From IMG/VR virus record IMGVR_UViG_3300021170_000011, positions 1 through 64,000 of that record: DNA of 64,000 nt. One strand, given 5' to 3'. Positions 52,457 to 62,483 of this stretch are shown piece after piece. A program made the position numbers and the translations under genes. Below the pieces are notes generated by a model, which was given only the letters and a program-made list of their open reading frames with translations, was not told the origin of the DNA and searched no databases. Origin of the DNA: a virus. Every line of letters begins with the position of its first letter. Position 1 is the stretch's first letter.

Positions 52457-55400
52457 GTGGCATCCGAGGTTGCGGACCTTTTTATCAAGCTGGGTTTGGT
52501 TTCGGCGGAATTCACTGACGGTCTGGAGAAGGCGGGCGCGGAAGCGGAGGGGTTCTCCGCTAAGACCGACAAGATCGGCGAAAGCATCGCCAAGATCGGC
52601 AAGATCATTGCGATCGCTGGTATCGGCGTAGCGGCCGTGTCGGTGAAGATGGCCGGTGACTGGCAGGCCAGCATGATCAAACTGGTGACGTCTGCTGGCG
52701 AAACCGGTTCGGTCGTCAACGGCAAGCTGGCGGGGCCGATCAAGCAGGTCTCCGATGGTCTGCTGAACATGTCCGTGTCCACGGCCACGTCCACCAAGGC
52801 CCTCGCCGACGCCATGTACTACGTGGAATCGGCCGGGTTCCACGGCGCTGACGGCCTGAAGGTCATGAAGATCGCCGCCGAGGGTGCGCGGGCTGAGGGC
52901 GCGAACGCTACCACCGTGGCGGATGCCCTGACCACGGCCCTGCACGACATGGGCAAGGGCGCGGACTACTCGGTCCCGATGATGAACATGATCGTCCGTG
53001 CTGTCGCTGCGGGCAAGATGTCCATGGAGGACTTCTCCGGGTCGTTGAGTGCTGTCCTTCCACAGGCGGCAGCCGCCGGTATTTCGTTTGCCGATGTTGC
53101 TGCCGCGATGGCCACGGAGACGGTAGCCGGTAACACCGCCATCAACTCGGCTCAAATGCTGGGCCACACCATCGCGTCGTTGCAGTCCCCGAACGCTGTT
53201 GCCGTCAAGGCCATGGCGACGTTCGGTCTGTCCACGATGGATCTGAAGGAACACCTGGGCGAGCGCGGCCTGTTGGGCACGATGGGCGTGGTTGACCAGG
53301 CGATTATGAACCACCTGGGGCCGGACAACACCTATTTGGCGAACACGTTCAACACGTCTAAGACGGCGTCGGCTGACATGAACCAGATGTTGTCCACGAT
53401 GGCGCCGCAGGTTCGGCACCTCGCCGATGAGGTGATGAACGGCACCATCAATGCGAAGGACTACAGCCAGGCAATCAAACTGTTGTCACCGAACTTGCAG
53501 GCGCAGGGTTCGGAATTTGTGACGCTGTACAAGAACGCCAACAGCTTCAACCAGGCGTTGCGGAGCGGCCAGCCGGGCGCGGACACGTTCGCTGGTGCTC
53601 TGCGGAAGGTCTTGGGCGACACCGTGGACACCAACACGGCGTTGCAGATCGGCGGGGTGAACCTGGCGACGTTTGCGGCTAACGAGCAGAACATCTCGGA
53701 GGGCGCGAAGAACGCCGGGGACAACATTGAGACGTGGGGGGTCATCACCCAAGGTTTCAACTTCAAGATCGATCAGGCGCGGCAGTACATCGAAACCACC
53801 GCCATCAAGATCGGTACGGCGTTGTTGCCGAAGCTGATGGACCTGATGGACTACGTGCAGCGCACCGCCGGGCCGCTGCTGCATGACCTCGGCCGCGACA
53901 TTCAGCAGGCGTTGGACAGCGACGTCCTCCACCAGGCCGAGTCCATCGTCATGCAGTTCCTCCAGAACTTCGGCAAGGCGATCAAGGACGCGTTCGTGGC
54001 GGTGTCGAACCTGTGGGGTGCCGTCCAGCCTCTCGCCGGTGTGCTGGCTGGGGCGTTCTTCCTGGGGCTGCAATCCGTCGGTGTGGTGTTGGCCAACGTG
54101 GTCGGTCCGGCGCTGATGGCGGTGACCGGGTTCCTGAAGGACAACTCGGGCACCATCAAGATCCTCGCCGAGGTCATCCTCCCGGCGCTTCTGGGACGCC
54201 TGATCATTCTGAAGTCCCTGGACATCTTCACGTCCCTGATGGGCGGCATCAACAACGTCCTTAACGGGTTTGTTGCGATGCGGAACACCATCGCGTCGGG
54301 GACGGCGTTGGACACGTTGAAGTTGAAGGCGATGTACGCCGCCGACTCGGTGAAGACGCTGGGCAAGGAGGAGCTGACCCTACAGGAGGAGATGGCCGGG
54401 GCGACCGGCGCCACCGGCCTCGGCGGGTTCATGGGCAAGTTGGGCGCTGCTGTGCCGCTGGTGGGCGCGGCGGCGTTGGGTGTGACGCTGCTGTCTGGCG
54501 CGTTCTCTGACGACTCGGGGAAAGCGGCTGACGCGGCTGCCAGCGTGGACCAGTTCACCACGGCGATGATCCGGTCTAAGAACAACACGTCGGATGCGTC
54601 GATGGCGTTTGGTCACGCCGCCGATGACCTGAAGGTGTTGAACGACGCCCTGACTGGGAAGTTGGCGGTGAACGCCAAGTTCGAGGGCACCGAGGTTGTT
54701 GACCTGAAGCGGTCGTTTGACTACCTGGCGGAATCGTCGATCGCGAACGTTGAACCGATGGCGCAGTTGGGTGCCGAGCTGGGCAAGGTCAACCAGGTGT
54801 CGGGGGAGGCGAAAAATTCGCTGGCGTCGTATGACGCGGGGTTGGCGAACCTGGCGCAGAACGGCCAGTTGTCCCGGGCTAAGGAGTTGATGGCCGAGAT
54901 TACGTCGGTCACCGACAACCACGGCAAGGCGTTGATCAACACTGCGCGGGACTTCCCGCAGTACTTCGCCGCGTTGGACAAGATGCAGGCGGACCAGGCC
55001 CTCGGTATCGGTTCCACCAACGACACCACGCAGGCGTTGAACAACCAGACGACGGGGATCGACAGCACCGCCAACGCAATGACCGGCCTGTCCAACAGCA
55101 TCTCCGACACCATGCAGCAGCAGCAGAACATGTCGGCTGGGCTGAACGCGGACCGGTCGTTGGACGATTTCCGCAAGTCGATCAAGGACACGACGACGGC
55201 GTTGCAGCAGAACGGCACCGCCATTACCGGCGATTCCGACGCGGCCATGGCCAACCGTGACGCTATCCGTGGCGCGGTGCAGGCGATGTTGGACAACTAC
55301 AACGCCAACATCCAAAACAACATGTCCACGGACGACGCCACCGCAAAACTCAAGGCGCAGATCACCCAGTTTGAGAACCAGGCGACCACGTCCGACAAAA

Positions 55401-55888
55401 CACGCTTGGCTATTAAGAACTACATCGACACGTTGGACATCATCCCTAAGGACGTCACCACCAACATCAACGCCAACACCGCCGCCGCCTCAGCGAACGT
55501 GGACACGTTGAACGGCAAGTTGAAGCGGATGCTGGACCTGAGCAACGACACGTCGGGTGTTTCGACCACCACCCAGTCACAGACGACCGGCGCGGGCGGG
55601 CACCTGAAGGCGTACGCGCTGGGCGGGTTCGTGGACGGCCCTACAGGGACGCCACAGCTAGCTATCGTCCACGGCGGGGAGTACGTGGTGTCTGTGGACG
55701 AGCAGAAGGGTTACGGGGCGTCTCCGGGCGGCTCAGGGAATCTGATGCTCGGCGGCGGCGGACCAACCGTTGTGATCAACGTTCAGGGGTCAGTGATCGC
55801 GGAGCAGGGCGTCCGGGACATGGTGCAGACATTGATGTTGCAGTTGGGTGCGCGGTACTCGACGTCGTACACCCCGTACAAGCGGTAA
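52457..55888 (+). CDS. tape measure protein
   Basis: 1,143 residues, GTG start. The N-terminal VADLFIKLGLVSAEFTDGLEKAGAEAEGFSAKTDKIGESI and long helical, Ala/Gly-rich repeats, hydrophobic segments around 550-700 (ALLGRLIILKSLDIFTSLMGGI, AAVPLVGAAALGVTLLSGAF), and Gly-rich end are typical. At about 0.15 nm per residue the tail would be near 170 nm. No peptidoglycan-cutting motif was seen. Confidence 0.93.
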   Translation: MASEVADLFIKLGLVSAEFTDGLEKAGAEAEGFSAKTDKIGESIAKIGKIIAIAGIGVAAVSVKMAGDWQASMIKLVTSAGETGSVVNGKLAGPIKQVSDGLLNMSVSTATSTKALADAMYYVESAGFHGADGLKVMKIAAEGARAEGANATTVADALTTALHDMGKGADYSVPMMNMIVRAVAAGKMSMEDFSGSLSAVLPQAAAAGISFADVAAAMATETVAGNTAINSAQMLGHTIASLQSPNAVAVKAMATFGLSTMDLKEHLGERGLLGTMGVVDQAIMNHLGPDNTYLANTFNTSKTASADMNQMLSTMAPQVRHLADEVMNGTINAKDYSQAIKLLSPNLQAQGSEFVTLYKNANSFNQALRSGQPGADTFAGALRKVLGDTVDTNTALQIGGVNLATFAANEQNISEGAKNAGDNIETWGVITQGFNFKIDQARQYIETTAIKIGTALLPKLMDLMDYVQRTAGPLLHDLGRDIQQALDSDVLHQAESIVMQFLQNFGKAIKDAFVAVSNLWGAVQPLAGVLAGAFFLGLQSVGVVLANVVGPALMAVTGFLKDNSGTIKILAEVILPALLGRLIILKSLDIFTSLMGGINNVLNGFVAMRNTIASGTALDTLKLKAMYAADSVKTLGKEELTLQEEMAGATGATGLGGFMGKLGAAVPLVGAAALGVTLLSGAFSDDSGKAADAAASVDQFTTAMIRSKNNTSDASMAFGHAADDLKVLNDALTGKLAVNAKFEGTEVVDLKRSFDYLAESSIANVEPMAQLGAELGKVNQVSGEAKNSLASYDAGLANLAQNGQLSRAKELMAEITSVTDNHGKALINTARDFPQYFAALDKMQADQALGIGSTNDTTQALNNQTTGIDSTANAMTGLSNSISDTMQQQQNMSAGLNADRSLDDFRKSIKDTTTALQQNGTAITGDSDAAMANRDAIRGAVQAMLDNYNANIQNNMSTDDATAKLKAQITQFENQATTSDKTRLAIKNYIDTLDIIPKDVTTNINANTAAASANVDTLNGKLKRMLDLSNDTSGVSTTTQSQTTGAGGHLKAYALGGFVDGPTGTPQLAIVHGGEYVVSVDEQKGYGASPGGSGNLMLGGGGPTVVINVQGSVIAEQGVRDMVQTLMLQLGARYSTSYTPYKR

Positions 55889-55897
55889 GGAGGACCG

Positions 55898-58726
55898 GTG
55901 ACCACCCCTAACCCCAACTGGCCGACGTTGTTTGCTGAGGCGTCGTTTGCGGTGAACCCGTTCTACTCCACCGGTCAGGTTGTTTACACGGACCTGACGC
56001 CGCGTCTGTACAAGCAGTGGTCTGTGCGGCGCGGGAAGCAGTACGAGTTGGATCAGGTTCAGCCTGCCGAGTTCCGGGGCCAGTGGGTGAACACGGACGG
56101 GTTCGTGGACCCGTCCAACACGTCGTCACCGTTTTACCCGGACGTGGTGCCGTACCGGGGCTACCGGATGCGGGCGCAGTACCCGCCGTCGGTGAACGTG
56201 CTGACCAGGGACCAGGCAACCGGCGGTGAGGGAACGCCGGTTGCCCCTGGTTCTATCCCGGCGTCGATGCAGTTCGTTACCGACGTGGGCGCCACGTTGA
56301 CGATCGCGGCATCGGCGACGGCGTGGCAGGGGTCGCAGGTCATTCAGGCGGCAGTACCGGCGTCGTCGCCGGTGCATTTCTACGCCGTTTACATTCAACA
56401 AATCCCGGTTCAGTCGCCGTCGGGATTCTCAACGCCCACGTACACGTGGTCCACGTATCTGCGTTGCACCACGGCCAGCATCAACCCGACGGTGGCGTTG
56501 GCGTTGAAGTTCTTCGACATCAACGGCAACTTCATTGACGAGGAGGTTGGGGGGAACGTCACCCTGACCGGTAGCGCCACGGCCGGGTGGACCCGTCTCA
56601 CGCTGACGCGGTCTATGTCGTTTGCTGCGGGTGCGGCGTATGTGGACGCGGCTGTGGCGTTGGAGGGAACGCCACCGGCGTCGCCGTGGACGCTACAAAT
56701 GGATGGTTCGCAGTTTGAGCAGAACACGGCGGCGTCGTCGTTCTCGGTGCCGGGTATCGGCTATCCGATTATGTCTGGCGCTATTGAGCGGTATCCGCAG
56801 GCGTGGGATTACAACGGCACGTACGGTGTGGTGTCCCCTATCGGTGTTGACACTATGGCCCTGTTGTCGCAGACGTTGTTGACTGACGCGTTTGTCAGTG
56901 AGGTGGTGGAGACGTCACCGGCCTGGTACTACCAGTTAAACGAGGCAGGCGGCGCTACCGCCTTCGTCGAACAGGGCGGCCGGGCAGGCAACGCGGCCAT
57001 CGTGACGGCCGGTACGGGGTCGTGTAGCCCCGGCAGCAGCATCACCGCTGCGACACTGCCGGGGGGGAAGTTTCTGGGCGGCTCCGGCCCTGTGGTGACG
57101 TTCAACAACGGCACCAACTTTCAGGGCTCGTTCATCAACTTCACCAACGCCCTGTCAACGATCGGTCCGGTAAACGGTAGCGGCTGGACCCGGATGATTG
57201 CGTTCCGCACCAACTCCACCACGGTCAACACCATGGCGGCTATTACCGACGGCAGCAACTACGGGTTGAGCGGCGCCGGTACGCAGCCGCTGACCGCTAT
57301 TCAGATCCAGATCAACGGCAGTTCCGGGGCTACGGTTCAGTTCACGAGCCCCGGCGGGGGCGGCGGCATTGGTGTTACCACGTCTACCCCGGTCAACGAC
57401 AACAACTGGCATTTGTTGTTCATCTCGGTGGCGGCGGACCAGTCGTCTCTGACGTTGACCGTTGACACCACCACCGCTACCTCATCCGGTGGTGTTGCGG
57501 TGTACCCGGGGCAGTATCTCAACGACTCGGTGGGGGGCGCCTATTACAGCCTCAGCCAGTCGGGTGATATCCGGGGTTGGGTCGGCGACCTCGCGCATTA
57601 TGCGAGCTGGAACACTGTTCTCAGCTCGGGTACTAAAACCGCTCTCTACAATGCGTGGAGGTCTGCTGGTCAGGGCGAAACCTCGGGGGCCCGGTATTCC
57701 CGGATCCTGCGGTACGCCAACTACCTGGGCGCGCAGAACATCGATACCGGTTCCACCACCAACATGGGGCCGTGTAATGACATCAACGGGCAGGATGCGT
57801 TGACGTCGTTGCAAAATGTCGTGGATACCGAGTACGGGCGTCACTTTGTGGATGTCAACGGAACTATCACGTTCCAATCACGGTTCCGGGCGTTCACGAC
57901 CACGACGCCCCTGTGGACGTTCGGGGAGAACCAGGCGGCCGGGGAAATCCCGTATGTCAACCTGGCATTCGACTACGACCCCACCCACATCTCCAACCTG
58001 ATCCAGGTGACGCAGAACACCACCAGCAACGTATACACGTCTTTTGACACGACTAGCGAGCAGAGTTTCGGCGTCCGGAACCTGACCCGCAACAACCAGT
58101 CGGCGGACGCTACCGAAGTCCAGCAGCAGGCGTACTTCCTGGTGTCGCGGTACAAAAACCCGTACATGCGTGTGAACACGCTGACGATCGACGTGGCCGC
58201 GAACCCGGCCCTGTGGGCGTCGGTGTTGCAGTTCGAGTTGGGGCAGTACATCGCTATCAACCGCCGGTCGGTGACCGGCGCGGCCGAGATCTCAATCAAC
58301 GGGTTTATCGAACAGATCACCCACACCGGCGACGACCAGGGCAAGTGGCTGGTGGATCTTCAGATCTCGCCTGTTCCCACTACCGCGTATGCCGTGTTCA
58401 CGGCCCTGAAAACGACCCTGAACACTGGCGCGTCGTCCGGGGCCAACGTCATCACCATCAACGCGTTGCCGGATGCCGCTACCAACCCGGTGCGGTCGGA
58501 ACTGACCGGCGGCCAACAACTGATCATCGGGTCCGGCGCGAATCAGGAGACTGTGACAATCGCGACCGGCGGCGTGCAGAACCAGGCAGCCGGTTACACC
58601 ACGGCGCAGTTGACATTGACTGCCAACCTGGCCCATAACCATGTGACTGGTGAACAGGTCATTGAGGTCAATGGGGTTTCATATGACGCGTTGGGTGTTT
58701 TCGACACGTCGTTGTTCCCGTACTAG
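55898..58726 (+). CDS. minor tail protein / tail tip, 942 aa
   Basis: Begins NWPTLFAEASFAVNPFYSTGQVVYTDLTPRL, which resembles the distal tail start in actinophages, then contains a concanavalin A/laminin-G-like lectin region (about 360-590, including SGWTRMIAFRTNS...WHLLFISVAADQSSLTLTVD) and a C-terminal tail-tip part (VDVNGTITFQSRFRAF...LTIDVAANPALWASVLQFELGQYIAINRRSVTG). It may contact the host surface. GTG start nine bases after the tape measure. Confidence 0.75.
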   Translation: MTTPNPNWPTLFAEASFAVNPFYSTGQVVYTDLTPRLYKQWSVRRGKQYELDQVQPAEFRGQWVNTDGFVDPSNTSSPFYPDVVPYRGYRMRAQYPPSVNVLTRDQATGGEGTPVAPGSIPASMQFVTDVGATLTIAASATAWQGSQVIQAAVPASSPVHFYAVYIQQIPVQSPSGFSTPTYTWSTYLRCTTASINPTVALALKFFDINGNFIDEEVGGNVTLTGSATAGWTRLTLTRSMSFAAGAAYVDAAVALEGTPPASPWTLQMDGSQFEQNTAASSFSVPGIGYPIMSGAIERYPQAWDYNGTYGVVSPIGVDTMALLSQTLLTDAFVSEVVETSPAWYYQLNEAGGATAFVEQGGRAGNAAIVTAGTGSCSPGSSITAATLPGGKFLGGSGPVVTFNNGTNFQGSFINFTNALSTIGPVNGSGWTRMIAFRTNSTTVNTMAAITDGSNYGLSGAGTQPLTAIQIQINGSSGATVQFTSPGGGGGIGVTTSTPVNDNNWHLLFISVAADQSSLTLTVDTTTATSSGGVAVYPGQYLNDSVGGAYYSLSQSGDIRGWVGDLAHYASWNTVLSSGTKTALYNAWRSAGQGETSGARYSRILRYANYLGAQNIDTGSTTNMGPCNDINGQDALTSLQNVVDTEYGRHFVDVNGTITFQSRFRAFTTTTPLWTFGENQAAGEIPYVNLAFDYDPTHISNLIQVTQNTTSNVYTSFDTTSEQSFGVRNLTRNNQSADATEVQQQAYFLVSRYKNPYMRVNTLTIDVAANPALWASVLQFELGQYIAINRRSVTGAAEISINGFIEQITHTGDDQGKWLVDLQISPVPTTAYAVFTALKTTLNTGASSGANVITINALPDAATNPVRSELTGGQQLIIGSGANQETVTIATGGVQNQAAGYTTAQLTLTANLAHNHVTGEQVIEVNGVSYDALGVFDTSLFPY

Positions 58727-58734
58727 GAGGGTGT

Positions 58735-59265
58735 ATGGCGCGAACAGTGCCGTCGGTTCCGATGGAACAGACCGGCAATCTGGTCACTGCCCAGTTGTGG
58801 AACAGCGGCGTTCAGGCGGTCAACAACTTCCTGTCGAACAAACCGAGTTTCAGGGCATTGTCCAGCGCTGGCCAGTCGATCCCCAACAACACGTGGGGGG
58901 CTATTCAGTACGACACCGTCCTTCAGGATACCGATGCCGGGCATTCCGCGACGATCAACAACACCCGTTACACGTGCCAGGTCGCCGGGGTGTATTGGGT
59001 GAAGGGTTCTATCGTGTGGAACCCGAACTCGGCGGCTGCATCCCGAACTGATACGGCCATTGCCAAAAACGGGTCTACGTTCGCCGGGTCGGCCACGTTC
59101 ATGTACCGGCTGGCTAGCGAATTCACGGCATATACCGCGTCCACCCTGATCCGGCTGAACGCCGGGGACTATGTCGAATTGTGGGCCCGGCAATTCAGTG
59201 GTGTCACGTTCTCACCGCCTGCCACGCCTCCTCCGGACTTCAACGTCCTTTGGGTTTCGAAGTAG
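58735..59265 (+). CDS. tail fibre/knob-like protein, paralogue 1
   Basis: 176 residues. LWNSGVQAVNNFLSNKPSFRAL...DTDAGHSATINNTRYTCQVAGVYWVKGSIVWN...GDYVELWARQFSG is a C1q/TNF-like beta-sandwich pattern shared with the next two genes. Such trimeric knobs often tip phage receptor-binding proteins. Confidence 0.7.
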   Translation: MARTVPSVPMEQTGNLVTAQLWNSGVQAVNNFLSNKPSFRALSSAGQSIPNNTWGAIQYDTVLQDTDAGHSATINNTRYTCQVAGVYWVKGSIVWNPNSAAASRTDTAIAKNGSTFAGSATFMYRLASEFTAYTASTLIRLNAGDYVELWARQFSGVTFSPPATPPPDFNVLWVSK

Positions 59266-59274
59266 GGAGGAACG

Positions 59275-59805
59275 ATGGGTCGTACCATTCCGGCGACGGC
59301 AACGAAGGCGTCGGGGCAGTTGATCACTGGCGCGTTGTGGAACGCCGGGCCGTATGCGTTGAGTCAGTTCGCGCTGGCGCCCCCGGTGTTCAGGGCCCGT
59401 CAGGTCACGGCTGTGGCGTTCCCGTCCGGGTCCTGGGTGTCGGCGCAGTTCGACAACATCGATATGGACTCTGAGACCGGGTGGACCAACGCCAACCTGT
59501 CCAACTACTACGCGCAGGTTCCCGGCTGGTATTGGGTCGAGGGGTATATGGCGTGGAGCAACGGCGGCGGGGCACAGGGCCGTTTCGAGGCGTCGATCAC
59601 TAAGAACGGGTCGATCATTCAGGGCTCGGCGTCGTTCTCGTGGATGTACGCCGACCTGATGTCGATTGGCGCGGGCACGATGGTTCAGCTAGCCGTCAAC
59701 GACTATGTACAAATCTTGGGACGTCAAAACACCGGCAATACCGTTAACACTTTCGGCGGTACTGACTTGTGCCCGTGCATGAATGTTTTTTGGGTGCATT
59801 CGTGA
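59275..59805 (+). CDS. tail fibre/knob-like protein, paralogue 2
   Basis: Same layout as its neighbours (TGALWNAGPYALSQFALAPPVFRARQ...DMDSETGWTNANLSNYYAQVPGWYWVEGYMAWS...NDYVQILGRQNTG). The cysteine of paralogue 1 is replaced by Ala and the GH segment is changed, so it has diverged but not decayed. GGAGG upstream. Confidence 0.7.
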   Translation: MGRTIPATATKASGQLITGALWNAGPYALSQFALAPPVFRARQVTAVAFPSGSWVSAQFDNIDMDSETGWTNANLSNYYAQVPGWYWVEGYMAWSNGGGAQGRFEASITKNGSIIQGSASFSWMYADLMSIGAGTMVQLAVNDYVQILGRQNTGNTVNTFGGTDLCPCMNVFWVHS

Positions 59806-59814
59806 GGAGGGCAT

Positions 59815-60366
59815 GTGACGCGCGTTGTTCCTACTACGCCGTTTGAGACGTCCGGCAGTGTTGTTCAGTCTTCGCTGTGGAACAGCGGCCCGAAGGCGAT
59901 GGGGGACTATTACCTGTCGCCGCCGATGTTCCGGGGCCACCAGTCCGCAGCGCAGGCTGTTGCCTCCAACACCTATGTGGCGATGTCGTTAGACGTTACG
60001 GATGTTGATACCGACAACGGCCATTCTAATGTCACCAATAACACGAGGTATACGTGTCAGGTCCCGGGCTGGTATTTGGCTGAGGGGTATGTGGCGTTGG
60101 TCAACAACACCGGCGCGCAGTCAATCCTGTTCGTGATGCTGGCGTTGAACAGCACGGGGGGCACCCCCAACACGGTGCCGGGTCTGCAACAGCGGCTCAT
60201 CAAGGGCGCTAACAGCTTCACCGCCGCGTCCGGGTCCGGCATGTTGAAGATGGCGGCAGGCGACTATCTAGAAGTGTGGACGTGGCAGGACTCCGGTTCC
60301 AGCATCAACACCGCCCCCAATACCGACCTGTGCCCAGCGCTGAACCTGCTGTGGGTGCATTCCTGA
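59815..60366 (+). CDS. tail fibre/knob-like protein, paralogue 3
   Basis: SSLWNSGPKAMGDYYLSPPMFRGHQ...DVDTDNGHSNVTNNTRYTCQVPGWYLAEGYVAL...GDYLEVWTWQDSG is closest to paralogue 1 (shared TNNTRYTCQV) but carries a short insertion and ends in NTDLCPALNLLWVHS, which it shares with paralogue 2. Tandem triplication with mosaic similarities suggests recombination among the copies. Confidence 0.7.
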   Translation: MTRVVPTTPFETSGSVVQSSLWNSGPKAMGDYYLSPPMFRGHQSAAQAVASNTYVAMSLDVTDVDTDNGHSNVTNNTRYTCQVPGWYLAEGYVALVNNTGAQSILFVMLALNSTGGTPNTVPGLQQRLIKGANSFTAASGSGMLKMAAGDYLEVWTWQDSGSSINTAPNTDLCPALNLLWVHS

Positions 60367-60434
60367 AAGGCCAGACATGACCGCAGCCCATGACCAGACG
60401 ACGACGTTGCACATCATGGCGCATATCCCGGAGC

Positions 60435-60821
60435 ATGCGGCGTGAGTCCGACCCGCATTACCACCTGTTTGAGGAGGCTAAGTCCCGGATTAAGCGGCAG
60501 GGACTTTGGAAATGCGCTATCGGTGATGACCTGTGCGGCGGCGGGTTGGAACTGCATCACACGCATGTGGAGTTCTCTCAGATCAACGCGGTTGATTCGG
60601 AGAAGGTTCAGCGGATCCTCGGTTTGCATTTTGCTGACGATGAGGAGTTCCAGAAGTGGGTCGAGTCGCCCGGCAATCTGGAAGTGTTGTGCGTCAACCA
60701 TCACCGGACCCACTACGGGGTTCACGTCATTCCGTCCGCGCTTTGGGAGGCGCTGCGGTTCCACCGCGCAGGTACCGCCGCTGCCGCTGAGTTTGTGGCG
60801 GCTAAGGATCTGCCTAAATAG
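60435..60821 (+). CDS. HNH-type nuclease, 128 aa
   Basis: KCAIGDDLCGGGLELHHTHVEFSQ and ESPGNLEVLCVNHHRTHYGVHVIP show the H-H...N...H arrangement and Cys pair of an HNH domain. ATG 60435 has GGAG upstream but an in-frame ATG at 60390 is possible. A 22-codon frame (60377-60445) overlaps its start and may couple translation. It lies between tail knobs and lysis genes, a usual place for free-standing HNH genes. Confidence 0.72.
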   Translation: MRRESDPHYHLFEEAKSRIKRQGLWKCAIGDDLCGGGLELHHTHVEFSQINAVDSEKVQRILGLHFADDEEFQKWVESPGNLEVLCVNHHRTHYGVHVIPSALWEALRFHRAGTAAAAEFVAAKDLPK

Positions 60822-60839
60822 ATGAACAAGGAGTGGGGT

Positions 60840-61325
60840 ATGGCTCTTTACCAGCATGTGCCGCATCCGCACATTCTGGATCGGCTGGAACACGGGCCGG
60901 TCAAGGTGGGGGATCAGCATCCGGCGGCGACACCGTTTCAGCGGTTCAACAAGTCGTTGGGTGTGAAGATCACCGCCGGTGTCGGCACGATGATGTGCGC
61001 GTACGCGTTCACGGTGTTGTCTCTGGTGTCGCTGCCGGGGGTGTTGAAGACCGGCGACACGGTGGTGATCGTCGCATGGATCACGCAAACACTCATCCAG
61101 CTGGTTCTGTTGCCGATCATCATTGTGGGGCAGAACGCGCAGGCAGAGGCGGCTGACAAGCGGTCAGAGCAGAACTTCAAAGACACCGAGGCGGTGTTGG
61201 AGATGACGAAGCAGACGCAGGAACATCTGACCGCGCAGGACACCGAGTTGCAGCGGCAGACGCAGGCGTTGTTGGCGATCCTGGCGAAGTACGGGCCGGT
61301 CGTGCCGCCGGGCCCCAGCTCGTGA
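60840..61325 (+). CDS. membrane protein, holin candidate, 161 aa
   Basis: Two hydrophobic segments (ITAGVGTMMCAYAFTVLSLVSLPGVL, about 43-68, and VVIVAWITQTLIQLVLLPIIIVG, 75-97) followed by a coiled-coil tail (AEAADKRSEQNFKDTEAVLEMTKQTQEHLTAQDTELQRQTQALLAIL). ATG 60840 has AAGGAG at seven bases. Upstream of the lysin, so holin or lysis regulator is likely. Confidence 0.7.
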   Translation: MALYQHVPHPHILDRLEHGPVKVGDQHPAATPFQRFNKSLGVKITAGVGTMMCAYAFTVLSLVSLPGVLKTGDTVVIVAWITQTLIQLVLLPIIIVGQNAQAEAADKRSEQNFKDTEAVLEMTKQTQEHLTAQDTELQRQTQALLAILAKYGPVVPPGPSS

Positions 61326-61495
61326 CGTGGCGTCGCCAGCGGGCTGTTAACGAATCGGCCGGGTCGGGGTATGAGACGGATCACCGTTCCCGGGAGATCC
61401 TGGAACAGTCGGCGGCTGATCTCGATGCTGTCCACGCTGACATGTCGCGTGTGGTGCGCCGGTTGGAATCGGATGTTGAGGAGGCCGACCAGTGA
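61322..61495 (+). CDS. small helical protein, 57 aa
   Basis: GTG overlaps the preceding stop (GTGA) and its own stop overlaps the lysin start (GTGA). The product is charged and helical (SAADLDAVHADMSRVVRRLESDVEEAD). No family; the tight coupling in the lysis cassette supports reality. Confidence 0.65.
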   Translation: MTWRRQRAVNESAGSGYETDHRSREILEQSAADLDAVHADMSRVVRRLESDVEEADQ

Positions 61496-62481
61496 CGATC
61501 TTCGGACCTGACATCTCGTCGTATGAGCAGGGCGTGAACGTGGCTGCCCTGTCGGACCCGTTCGTGATCCTGAAGTGTACGGAGGGGACGTACTACACCG
61601 ACGCGGATTACGCCGGGTGGCTAGCGCAGGCGAGGTCGGCGGGGAAGGTTGTTATCCCGTACCACTTTGTCAAGACTGAGTCGTCGGCGCAGGCGCAGGC
61701 GGCGATGTTGGCGGCGCACATCGACGACATGACGTTGCCCGTGATGTTGGACGTGGAGACGGAGGGGGCGTCGGCGCCGAACCTGCCGTTTGTGTTGTCG
61801 GTCATCGACGCCATGCACGGGCGCGGCCTGAACGTCCGTCTCGTGTACCTGCCGCGTTGGTATTGGCAGCAGGTGGGTTCCCCGGACCTGACGCCGTTGT
61901 CCGGCCGTGGGGTCGGCGTGGTGTCGTCGGCGTACCCCCGTAGCGGGCCGCTGGCGCCTGCGCAGGGCTACGCGGCGGATGGTGGGGACGCGGGGCCCGG
62001 CTGGGCCGCGTACGGCGGTGTGACGCCGGTTCTGTGGCAGTTCACGGACGCTGGGACGGAACAGCAGAACGTGGACTTCAACGCGTTCCGTGGCACCGTT
62101 GATCAACTAAGGGCCCTGCTCGGTGGGGCGGCAGGAGGAGGAGACATGGGTTCGTACACGATGTCCGCCGGTTGGCAGACGGATTACCCGGATGTTGCTG
62201 CGCAGTTGCAGAAGCATATTCCGGTGGGGTCGGTCATCGACGACGGGAACGCGGCGGCGTTCGCTATGGTCCGGTCGTTTGTGGCGGCTGAGCGTGCGGC
62301 GGTGATCGAGCAGAAGTTGGATCAGTTGTTGGCGGTGAAGCCGCCGGTGGTGGATGTGTCCGCGTTGGCTGCGCAGATTGTGGCGGCGATCGAGGGGCAT
62401 TTGTCTACGGGGGTTGATGCGCAGGCGGTGGCGGCGGCGGTTCAGGCGCAGCTCGCGCAGGCGTTGGCGCGCACGGCGTAG
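61492..62481 (+). CDS. endolysin, glycoside hydrolase family 25
   Basis: 329 residues. The GH25 signature is clear: GPDISSYEQGV (D7) at the start, FVILKCTEGTYYTD, VIPYHF and LPVMLDVETEG (D87, E89), then NVRLVYLPRWYWQQVG. The enzyme cleaves N-acetylmuramic-(1,4)-GlcNAc bonds of peptidoglycan. Residues 215-329 hold a repeat-like binding region (SYTMSAGWQTDYPDVAAQLQKHIPVGS) and a coiled-coil. No signal peptide, so it depends on a holin. Confidence 0.92.
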   Translation: MTIFGPDISSYEQGVNVAALSDPFVILKCTEGTYYTDADYAGWLAQARSAGKVVIPYHFVKTESSAQAQAAMLAAHIDDMTLPVMLDVETEGASAPNLPFVLSVIDAMHGRGLNVRLVYLPRWYWQQVGSPDLTPLSGRGVGVVSSAYPRSGPLAPAQGYAADGGDAGPGWAAYGGVTPVLWQFTDAGTEQQNVDFNAFRGTVDQLRALLGGAAGGGDMGSYTMSAGWQTDYPDVAAQLQKHIPVGSVIDDGNAAAFAMVRSFVAAERAAVIEQKLDQLLAVKPPVVDVSALAAQIVAAIEGHLSTGVDAQAVAAAVQAQLAQALARTA

Positions 62482-62483
62482 CC

